Shown: in pieces, positions 1 to 7,600 of the stretch
Layout of the letters: each line of letters opens with the position of its first letter
How positions within the stretch are numbered: position 1 is the first letter of the stretch
Source of the DNA: Candidatus Poribacteria bacterium
GTDB taxonomy: Bacteria; Poribacteria; WGA-4E; WGA-3G
Length of the DNA stretch: 22,529 bases
Direction: 5' to 3'
Assembly (NCBI GenBank): GCA_028818995.1
Contig: JAPPMR010000470.1
Location: forward strand, 1 to 22,529
Position numbers and translations under genes: made by a program
The notes under the pieces: generated by a model
Database searches by the model: none
What the model saw: the letters and a program-made list of their open reading frames with translations, nothing else
Told to the model about the DNA's origin: nothing

Positions 1-765
1 GATTACGACAAAGCACGCGACAAGTTCGTTGTAACGGCAGGTGCAAAAAATAATTTCGGCGCTGCATCTCCTGCAGGCGTGCATGCTCCCTCTGCGGCAC
101 CTGATGGAAAGGACGGTCTCATCGTTATCTATAACATGAACCCCGCAAAACCGACGAAGGGTTGGAACCAGATTATGACATTGCCGCGTAGATTGGAGCT
201 TCTCTCCAGAGATGAAATCGGTGTTGAGCCTGCAGGTGATATTGAATCGTTGCGGTCCGACCATCAACATGTCAATACGACAACGCTTCCTGCCAACGAA
301 GAAGTCGTGTTAGATGATATAAAAGGCAACGCTATGGAGCTTGAGCTTGAAATTGATACCAAAGGCTCCCCGATGGTTGAGTTGAACGTGCTTCGTTCAC
401 CGCAGAAAGAGGAATTTACTCGTATCGCCTTCTTCAGAGAACGCGGCATGCGTAATCACAATTCGGACAGAAATGTACGTGAAAGTCTGCTAACGATAGA
501 TTCATCGTATTCGTCTATAGCACCCGATGTGCGTTCACGAGCACCCGAAACTGGTGGGTTGTCAATTTTGGGAGACGAAACGCTCAAACTACGCGTGTTT
601 GTTGACAAGAGTGTCGTTGAAGTATTTGCTAACGGACGACAATGTGTCGCGATGCGCGTCTATCCCGATAGAGAAGATAGTATTGGCGTGTCTTTGCGTT
701 CTCAAGGGCAAGACAGTGAACTGAAATCTCTGGATGCTTGGCAGATGAAGAATATCTATGCTTAG
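1..765 (+). CDS. Glycoside hydrolase family 32 (fructan/sucrose hydrolase), C-terminal part, 5' truncated by window edge
   Basis: The frame is open from base 1 (DYDKARDKFV...) to the TAG at 763-765, giving 254 residues, so the GTG at 79 is internal and the gene begins outside the window. The visible part covers the end of the five-bladed propeller (NNFGAASPAGV; WNQIMTLPRRLEL, the GH32 'tlPReL' block) and the whole C-terminal beta-sandwich with its hallmark LRVFVDKSVVEVFANG and the 'YP' segment. GH32 enzymes (invertase, levanase, inulinase) hydrolyse beta-fructosyl linkages with retention. The catalytic Asp and Glu lie in the missing half, so activity and substrate cannot be judged. A long inverted repeat follows the stop. 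The family assignment is firm; the exact substrate is unknown. Confidence 0.88.
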   Translation, partial: DYDKARDKFVVTAGAKNNFGAASPAGVHAPSAAPDGKDGLIVIYNMNPAKPTKGWNQIMTLPRRLELLSRDEIGVEPAGDIESLRSDHQHVNTTTLPANEEVVLDDIKGNAMELELEIDTKGSPMVELNVLRSPQKEEFTRIAFFRERGMRNHNSDRNVRESLLTIDSSYSSIAPDVRSRAPETGGLSILGDETLKLRVFVDKSVVEVFANGRQCVAMRVYPDREDSIGVSLRSQGQDSELKSLDAWQMKNIYA

Positions 766-771
766 CGTGTT

Positions 772-823
772 ACGGTTCTTTGTTCCCTACGTGCTATTAA
801 GTGCTGAGTGATCAAAGAACCGT
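772..823. repeat. 11-bp perfect inverted repeat with 30-nt loop after the GH32 gene
   Basis: ACGGTTCTTTG (772-782) is exactly matched by CAAAGAACCGT (813-823). It begins 7 bp after the GH32 stop, which fits a transcription end structure, but there is no T-run directly after it on the plus strand. It could also be a small insertion-derived repeat. The rest of the 766-903 gap shows nothing else I can name apart from the ribosome binding site of the next gene. Confidence 0.55.
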
Positions 824-903
824 CCTCTAAAACTGTGTGTTTGATATGGCAGATGCGTTCTATTTGGTAAGAGCTGAAGTATCGGAAAGGAGAGGAGAAA
901 ATT

Positions 904-2055
904 ATGAAACACCTTACAGTCACTTCACTCGGACAAATCCGTGAAGCTGATATCACCTTTGGAGATATGACGGTTTTTGTCGGTGAACAAGCGAGTGGAA
1001 AAAGTATTCTGCTGCAACTTGTAAAGTTAATTTTAGATGTAGGCGATATTACGCATACACTCAAAAAACACGGTTTTGATTGGCAGAAAAAAACTGAAAA
1101 TTTTTTGTCCCTTTATTTTGGTGAAGGGATGGAAATGATTTGGAACAAAGATGAGACGACAGTTACTGTTGATAAGGTGGATTTTACCACTCAAAAAGCG
1201 TTATCAAGGAGAAAGAAAGATGAGAGCCTTTTTCTGATTCCTGCACACCGTGTTGCAACATTAAAAGATGGATGGCCCCGCGCTTTTACTGACTATGGAA
1301 CAAGCGATCCTTACGTCGTTAAGGAGTTCAGCGAACAGTTGCGCCTATTGATGGAAACTGGTTTAGGATCAGGCAAGGGTGCTATTTTTCCACAAGAAGG
1401 CCGTATGAACAAAACAATACGTGATGCAATCGGGAAAAGTATTTTTGGGGAGGCTGAGATGAGATTAGATAGGTCAGGGTTACGGAAACGAATTGTCTTA
1501 GATGTTGCGGGTACCCAATTGCCATTTATGGTCTGGTCTACAGGTCAGAGAGAATTCGCGCCTCTTTTACTGGGTCTGTACTGGTTAATGCCTTCAGGAA
1601 AGGCACAAAAGAAAAATAACATCAACTGGGTTGTAATTGAAGAGCCGGAAATGGGGTTGCATCCCAAAGCGATCTCAGCACTTCTCCTCATATTCTTAGA
1701 GTTATTAAGACGAGATTACAAAGTCATCGTTTCTACCCATTCAGCGCAAATTTTAGAACTTATCTGGGCAATTCAATTCATTGCTAAGTCAAAAAACGCA
1801 CCGGCAAGGTTAAGACAGTTGCTGGATTTGAAGCCGAATGCCTTTTCCTACGACCTTACAAATACAGTCATACACAAAAAAACATTTAAAACCTATTATT
1901 TTTCTCGCGCAGACAGTGTTGTGAATGTCAAAGATATTTCTACATTAGATGCAGAGGATATGGATGCGGCAGTATCAGACTGGGGCGGTCTTACACTATT
2001 TAGTACGAAGACAGCTGATGTTGTCACAGAAGCTGTTTGGGAGAGTGACCTTTGA
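904..2055 (+). CDS. ABC/OLD-like AAA ATPase (AAA_15/AAA_21 type)
   Basis: 383-residue P-loop ATPase of the SMC/ABC-like group that includes OLD, RecF-like and defence ATPases. The N-terminal strand 'GQIREADITFGDMTVFVGEQASGKS' style block carries Walker A GEQASGKS at residues 27-34. 'VVIEEPEMGLHP' holds Walker B with the catalytic glutamates at 246-247, and 'VSTHSAQILEL' gives the switch His at about 279. The middle segment (about 95-190) has no motif I recognise. No TOPRIM or other nuclease domain follows, so the ATPase lacks an in-cis effector. The start is ATG with GGAAAGGAGAGGAG just upstream. Its TGA stop overlaps the TTG start of the next gene (TTGA), so the two are translationally coupled and probably form one complex. 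In this family such pairs are typically anti-phage or DNA-damage systems; that role here is inference. Confidence 0.88.
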   Translation: MKHLTVTSLGQIREADITFGDMTVFVGEQASGKSILLQLVKLILDVGDITHTLKKHGFDWQKKTENFLSLYFGEGMEMIWNKDETTVTVDKVDFTTQKALSRRKKDESLFLIPAHRVATLKDGWPRAFTDYGTSDPYVVKEFSEQLRLLMETGLGSGKGAIFPQEGRMNKTIRDAIGKSIFGEAEMRLDRSGLRKRIVLDVAGTQLPFMVWSTGQREFAPLLLGLYWLMPSGKAQKKNNINWVVIEEPEMGLHPKAISALLLIFLELLRRDYKVIVSTHSAQILELIWAIQFIAKSKNAPARLRQLLDLKPNAFSYDLTNTVIHKKTFKTYYFSRADSVVNVKDISTLDAEDMDAAVSDWGGLTLFSTKTADVVTEAVWESDL

Positions 2056-2513
2056 ATTTTATAGATACTATTCGGAACGTTCCAGAAATTGTCGAGTGTC
2101 TGAAAAATGGGTTACAAGCATTGGAACGGCAGGACAAAAATAAAATTATAGTCAATTCATCACGCTGCCTAAAAGGTAGTGTTTATATAGACAAGTGTCT
2201 TGAAAGACGTTATCCGAATGAAAACCGTTGGGATTACGTGTTCGGTTATAAAGACCGGATTTACTATGTAGAAGTTCATTCGGCGGAAAATACACGCAAA
2301 GTTGGAGAGGTCACAGCGAAATTAGAATGGTTAAAACGGTGGCGTGCACGTTCTGCAAAAAGTCTTGAAAATTTGGAAGATCAGAGTACTTACCACTGGA
2401 TTTCCACAAGAAAAACTGCGTCAAGTGTGAAAAGAGGTAAATATCGTCAGATATTGGCACAAAAAGGCATTCGTGGTCCAGATTCTGTGTTGCACGCAGA
2501 TTCGGTCACATAA
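2052..2513 (+). CDS. Small PD-(D/E)xK-like protein coupled to the upstream ATPase
   Basis: 153 residues, starting at a TTG whose last two bases are shared with the TGA of the ATPase gene (TTGA, 4-bp overlap). The core reads GSVYID...NRWDYVFGYKDRIYYVEVHSAE...KVGEVTAKLEWLKRW. A buried strand with Asp61 (WDY) is followed by a second strand with E74-x-H76 and then a helix carrying Lys90 and a WLKRW end. This has the shape of a PD-(D/E)xK nuclease core in which the usual ExK lysine is replaced by His and may have migrated to the helix. I recognise the family only as a short hypothetical type, not a named domain. Tight coupling suggests it is the effector or substrate-recognition partner of the ATPase. 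An inactive nuclease-fold scaffold is the main alternative. Confidence 0.72.
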   Translation: MNFIDTIRNVPEIVECLKNGLQALERQDKNKIIVNSSRCLKGSVYIDKCLERRYPNENRWDYVFGYKDRIYYVEVHSAENTRKVGEVTAKLEWLKRWRARSAKSLENLEDQSTYHWISTRKTASSVKRGKYRQILAQKGIRGPDSVLHADSVT

Positions 2514-2553
2514 TCATGTTACCGTTAAATTGTAGATATACCTATAAAGACTA

Positions 2554-3192
2554 ATGAACAAACCCATTGAAAAGGTCACCGCATTTATCACACAAGAACG
2601 AAATGGTGTGAATATGCTACTTGTATTCAAACACCCTACCGCTGGCATCCAAATCCCAGCAGGAACAGTTGAAGAAGGTGAAGATATTGAAACAGCAGTC
2701 ATACGTGAAACTTATGAAGAAACAGGACTACAGAACGTAAAAATCCAAAAATATCTCGGTTGTTTTGAAAATGAATTGGAAAATAACCAAAGAATAATAG
2801 CAGAAACGACACAAGTTTATATCCAACCCAACTTAAGTGCCATTCCCTACAAACTAAAGCTGCCTAAAGGACTCACCGTTGATTACCATTCCACACAGGA
2901 AGATTTCACACACATTTCGTACATTGAGTATGAATATGACAAATTTCACAAACCTGTATGCATTGACTATAACATTACAGGATGGATCCCGAATGAAAAC
3001 TTAAGTGCTAAAAAGAAAAGGCATTTTTTTCAATTAACGACACAAAAAGAAACAGAGGATATGTGGGAATTGAAAAGCGATAGGGGTCACATTTTTCAAC
3101 CGTTCTGGACACCACTTTCACCGAAACCCGAAATTGTGTCACCGCAAAATAGGTGGTTGGATTTTGTTTACGAGAAAATACTTGGCGAATAA
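2554..3192 (+). CDS. NUDIX hydrolase
   Basis: 212 residues. A canonical Nudix box lies at residues 37-59: G37 TVEEG E43 ... R51 E52 ... E55 E56 T G58 L, i.e. Gx5Ex7REUxEExGU with Thr at one normally hydrophobic position. NUDIX enzymes hydrolyse nucleoside diphosphates linked to another moiety using Mg2+ held by the box glutamates; the substrate is set by the rest of the protein and cannot be read here. The protein is longer than a minimal 130-150 residue NUDIX, with a C-terminal half ending in KRHFFQL...WELKSDRGHIFQPFWTPL, probably substrate-specific. The ATG has no evident Shine-Dalgarno. It follows the ATPase/nuclease pair by 40 bp on the same strand, so it may be cotranscribed, but a link to that system is not shown. 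Confidence 0.9.
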   Translation: MNKPIEKVTAFITQERNGVNMLLVFKHPTAGIQIPAGTVEEGEDIETAVIRETYEETGLQNVKIQKYLGCFENELENNQRIIAETTQVYIQPNLSAIPYKLKLPKGLTVDYHSTQEDFTHISYIEYEYDKFHKPVCIDYNITGWIPNENLSAKKKRHFFQLTTQKETEDMWELKSDRGHIFQPFWTPLSPKPEIVSPQNRWLDFVYEKILGE

Positions 3193-3205
3193 TTGTAGTT
3201 ACAAT
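3192..3205. repeat. Small palindrome ATTGTA-GT-TACAAT after the NUDIX gene
   Basis: A 6-bp inverted repeat with a 2-nt centre directly follows the NUDIX stop and precedes the Gfo/Idh gene by about 50 bp. It could be a protein-binding site for the next gene or chance; there is no terminator-like T-run. Confidence 0.25.
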
Positions 3206-3253
3206 ATAAGCAACAATCAAATTCACTTTGGACGTTTTTTAAGGAGATAAAAG

Positions 3254-4354
3254 ATGGCAACATATCGTGCAGGTGTAATCGGTTTAGGACGCATGGGAAG
3301 CACTTTTGATGATGAAATTACGCAGGGAGGTTCACTCTTTCTGCCTTACTGTCATGGACCAAGTTATGACGCATCACCGAAAACAGAATTGGTCGCAGGT
3401 GCTGATCTACATGCCGAACAAGCTTCAATTTTCGGAGAACGTTGGGGACTCGGTTCAGAACATATTTACAGCGATTATCAAGAAATGTTAGAGAAGGAAA
3501 ATCTTGATATTGTGAGTATCTGCACAACAGCACGGGTTCGGGAGGCTATCGTTCAAGACGTAGCACGTGCGGGTGTCAAGGGTATCTGGGCAGAAAAACC
3601 GATTTCGCTTAGCCTTGCCGAAGCAGATGCGATGGTAGATGTCTGCCGAGAAAACAACGTCGTAATGGCAATAAATTGTGCGAGACGTTGGAATCCCTTC
3701 TTTAGTGAAGCAAGAAAACTTATTGACGAAGGTGAGATTGGTGATGTGCTACAGGTTACCGTGTATGCACAATGTGGTCTTTCACATAACGGCAGCCATG
3801 CTATTGATATTCTACGTTATATGGCGGGTGGAAATGTGGAATGGGTTTTTGGTGAAATGCAGTCCGATGAAGCCGCAGCAGGTGAAAACGACCTGATGGG
3901 AAACGGTTATCTTGTCTTTGATAACGGTGTCCGAGCGTATCTCCGAAGCACAGCGTGTGGTGCTGCGCCTTGGGAGGTGGATGTTATCGGCACAAGCGGA
4001 CGCATCCGCTCAATTAACAATGCCGAAAAGTTTGAACTAATTCGTATGCTTCCGGGTGGTCGGCGTGGACGGGGTGTGCCAGCAACGTGTCCGTTCCCTT
4101 ACCCTGTGCGAATGCAAGGCATGGGATTGACTATTGTTGACGACATCATTAACGCCATTGAAAACGGAGGTTCACCTAAATGTTCTGATGAAGATGGGCG
4201 TGAGGCTTTAGAGGTGGCTATTGCGCTTCGTGAATCACATCGGCGTGGCGGTGTAAAGGTGGAGTTGCCGATTGAAGACCGGAGTCTTCGTATTCTATCT
4301 TCGGAAATTCATGGTGACGATACACCTGCGCGGGTTAGACGGATGCGGGGTTGA
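3254..4354 (+). CDS. Gfo/Idh/MocA family NAD(P)-dependent oxidoreductase
   Basis: 366 residues with a Rossmann nucleotide-binding start: VIGLGRMGS, GxGxxG at residues 10-15. The signature EKP motif (WAEKPISLSLAEA, residues 114-116) follows, along with ARRWNPFF and the C-terminal-domain block GLSHNGSHAIDILRYM, whose Lys/Asp/His residues act in hydride transfer in this family. These enzymes oxidise or reduce sugars, inositols or related cyclic substrates; the substrate cannot be told from sequence. The ATG follows AAGGAG at good spacing. Its GC level looks like that of the housekeeping genes and unlike the A/T-rich STAND operon that follows. The family is commonly expanded in sponge-associated, carbohydrate-degrading bacteria. 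Confidence 0.93.
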   Translation: MATYRAGVIGLGRMGSTFDDEITQGGSLFLPYCHGPSYDASPKTELVAGADLHAEQASIFGERWGLGSEHIYSDYQEMLEKENLDIVSICTTARVREAIVQDVARAGVKGIWAEKPISLSLAEADAMVDVCRENNVVMAINCARRWNPFFSEARKLIDEGEIGDVLQVTVYAQCGLSHNGSHAIDILRYMAGGNVEWVFGEMQSDEAAAGENDLMGNGYLVFDNGVRAYLRSTACGAAPWEVDVIGTSGRIRSINNAEKFELIRMLPGGRRGRGVPATCPFPYPVRMQGMGLTIVDDIINAIENGGSPKCSDEDGREALEVAIALRESHRRGGVKVELPIEDRSLRILSSEIHGDDTPARVRRMRG

Positions 4355-4387
4355 TATTGAAGTAAATCATTTTTTCTATTACATTGT

Positions 4388-4413
4388 TTGAATAATCTTA
4401 TATGAATATTCAA
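4388..4413. repeat. Inverted repeat TTGAATA/TATTCAA upstream of the STAND operon promoter
   Basis: TTGAATA at 4388-4394 and TATTCAA at 4407-4413 form a 7-bp inverted repeat with a 12-nt spacer, about 20 bp upstream of the -35 box of the STAND operon. It may be a second regulator half-site pair or a weak end structure for the oxidoreductase gene. No G/C content supports a terminator. Confidence 0.3.
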
Positions 4414-4423
4414 ACCAAACAAA

Positions 4424-4460
4424 TTTTCAATTTGAAAAGATGCTGTGAATATGATATACT
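4424..4460 (+). promoter_or_regulatory. Sigma70-type promoter with overlapping palindrome, STAND operon
   Basis: The -35 TTGAAA (4432-4437) and -10 TATACT (4455-4460) are separated by exactly 17 bp, with an extended -10 TG at 4452-4453. A palindrome, TTTTCAA-T-TTGAAAA (4424-4438), covers the -35 box, a position expected of a repressor operator. Transcription would begin near 4467, leaving an about 150-nt leader before the chosen ATG at 4617. Confidence 0.6.
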
Positions 4461-4616
4461 GAAAGCAGTTATTTCCGTGCTTTAGCAAATTTGTTATTAC
4501 TGATAGGACACAACCAAGTAAATCCTATAAATTGAGGTTTAAGTAGTTTATGCGTGAACATTGTATATATTTTGGAACTCAGACATACTAATGTCTGTAG
4601 GGATAAGGAAGTAATT

Positions 4617-7600
4617 ATGTCTAGAGAATCAAATGAACTAGCGACTCCTGATCAGATTCAGGAATCTATATCTTCAGATACTAACATAGAAATGGTAGAT
4701 TCAGTTGGCTTAAAAGAGCGTGCTTCCGACAAAGTTATTGAAATAGAGAATCGGTTTAATACAGTTATTCATGCCGCTATAATTGAATTGGAACCGCCCA
4801 TTATAACTTTTTCTAAGATGGTAGAAGAACTGCCGAATTGGGAAAATACAAACATAGTTCACAGGTGGCATCCAATTGAGAATCAATATAAGAATGCTCA
4901 GAAAATCGGTGAATTGTATCCTAAATTTGGCAGAATCCAACGAATTGTTGAAGAAACTAAAGATCTAGTTAAACGTTTTCCGCGCTACTTTGTACTGAAG
5001 CGTGTTTTGGCTTACTTTTGCTCAATTTCGGAAAACTGGGATGAAGCTCTCCATTACTATCAAGAATCTGCTATTATTTTAAGAAAATCTGATGATTGGC
5101 TTGGTGTGGCTTTGTCTGCTTTAAAATTGAATAAAGAAGAATTGGTTGTTTATAGTTTGGAAGAATATTTCTATAGAAAACCTACAGTTGATAAACCGAA
5201 AGTTTGGTGCGTTTTTGTCAAATTTCTTGAGAAATTCAATAATCTTCCAGCATTCTGCGACTTGTGCGCAATAGAGGATATTAATGATGATGAAATTGAA
5301 CTCTTACTAGATACTGCCATTTATCTTCTGAAAAGGAAGAATAGAGAAACTTTTGCAATAGAAATTGTGCAAAAATGGCTTGCAGATGAATCACCAAGAG
5401 TTCTGCTTGAAAGAGCATGTCAAAAGTTAGATATCCACCCCACTAAATCTTATAGTAAATTCTCAAAAGTATATGATCAATTTTTGAAAAAATATACAAT
5501 AGTGGGTTATCCCCTTTATCATGAAGCGAAAAATGCAGATCAAAGTGGAAACTTCGCATTAGCAGAACTTCTCTACCAAGAATGCATCAGGCGAAACATC
5601 CGACGTGATACCTCGATCATGGATTTAGTGTCTGTGCTTGTTCGTTCAGAACGTCATGAGGCAGCTGCAAAATTTCAAAAAGAAAATCGGCCAATAGTTA
5701 AAAACAAACAGGCATTGGACAATCATTTAGTTCAGATTCTCTGGCAACATGCTAAGGACTATATTAAATCGGAGAAATATCAAAAAGCCCAATCTCTGTT
5801 CGAGCAAGTGGATAAACTTCGTCCAGGCAACATCACTGTGAAACGAAACCTTGCATTTTGTCTATCAAAACAGGAAAAATACGATCTTGCAAAAAGTATA
5901 CTCAACAAGATACAGGATACATCTCCCGATGCCAAAACCGCTGAATTATTATACGCAATTGAGACAATCAAGGACTCTGGCGGAGAATTTGTCATTGATT
6001 ATGACGACATCATTTCACGCGACCTAAGTAATCGTGATTTAAGTGATCGTGATTTAAGCGATTTCGCCAACTTATTTTTAGATCGGTGTATGCTTGAAGG
6101 CACACCACAAGGAGGACGTAGGGGAGTAAAATATAAAGGTACAGTCGAAGAGATTGAAAGAGATATAAATACACTTGAAGGCCTAGCGAAAGGGCAAGGA
6201 TACGAAAACCCAAGGGGGCGTAGTCTCTATTTGCTTTCAGCTGCCAGAGTCTACTTTGATGTAGGAAATGGTAAGAATGCTTATCCATATCTTTGCCGTA
6301 GTTTCACTTCTATGGGTGATGATTCTCGGAATAACAGAAATTTAGATACTGCTCGCGAATGGTATTATGAAGCACTTAGAGCCTACGATAGACATTATAC
6401 TGGAATTCGACCTAGAATTCTTGAACAAGATGCTGTCTATGCTTTATCTCGATTTCTTCTTTCATATCTTGATGATGATATCCCTGTTCCAGAACATCGG
6501 GATGAAAGCGAATCCCGTCTTACACAGCAAGTTAAATCAATAGAATCTACGATGGAACTTGTAGTACACGACCACGAAGAAAAAGAAAATGTATTTAACG
6601 CCATTGTTTATCTCTTGGGCAGCCAATTTGCCGAAGATTATATCCTTAAGTGTCTTCATAAGAATCAGGACTTGCGAAATGAATCTCTAAAATATTTGCG
6701 AAGTAAAGGGCTAGACACTTCAGATCCTGTAAGGTCTTTGGAACAATTTACCTCCTTGTGGAGACAGTTACGTAACATAAATTTCAATGAAGCTGCTTCT
6801 GTCTCAATTGATTTAAAATTGCTCCGAGAGAAGTTTGATCTCACAACTGCCTGGTTGGAAAACACCCTTGAACGTGGTAAAAACATACCCCCAAAACTTT
6901 TCTTTGAACTAGATCGTTCACGGATTACAAAGTTATGGGATACAGTAATAAAAGATGCATTAGATCTTTGCAAAACAGAACAGTTTCACAACTTAAACCA
7001 TCTGGGCAACCGGATTGATAAGCATTGTCAACTTTTATTAGATGAAATCGAAAAAGAACCGACAAAATTATCTATAGTAGATATTCGCCCCATCGTTGAA
7101 ATAATTCAAAAAAAAGTAAAGGAACGGCTCAAAGAACGTTCCGAAACCTTAAAGCCTCAATTAAAACTAGAGTTGTCTGTAGTGTCTTATCCACATTCCA
7201 ACCAACAGATTAATGTTCGGATTGCGGTGGAAAATGAGAGAGGGCGGAGTCCTGCTGAGGAATTAGAGTTAATTGTTGATGAAGATCAGGAATTTTACAA
7301 GGTTACAAAACTGGATATTAAACTCAACGATTCATTACCTGGGGGTGAACAGAAAGTCCTGGAGGTTCCTTTACAATTAACTCCTGATACTTTAGATAGG
7401 CGTGCATTCTCCTTACCTGTTCGTGCAAGATATCGCACCCATACAGAAGAATCTGTAGAAACACCAATTCAAAGGTTCTCAATAAGTCTCTATTCGGAAG
7501 ATGAATTTGAAGTTATTAAAAATCATTATAACGTTGGAAGTGGTATTGTAAAAGATGGAAAAATGTTCGTAGGGCGTACAGAACTAATTAATAATATTGC

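Noticed and set aside
904..2513. PARIS or Gabija system
   Set aside because: The partner is not a DUF4435/TOPRIM protein or a UvrD-like helicase, and the ATPase has no TOPRIM domain.
4554..4616. GTG at 4554 as start of the TPR-STAND gene
   Set aside because: No Shine-Dalgarno precedes it, whereas ATG 4617 has AAGGAAG at good spacing.
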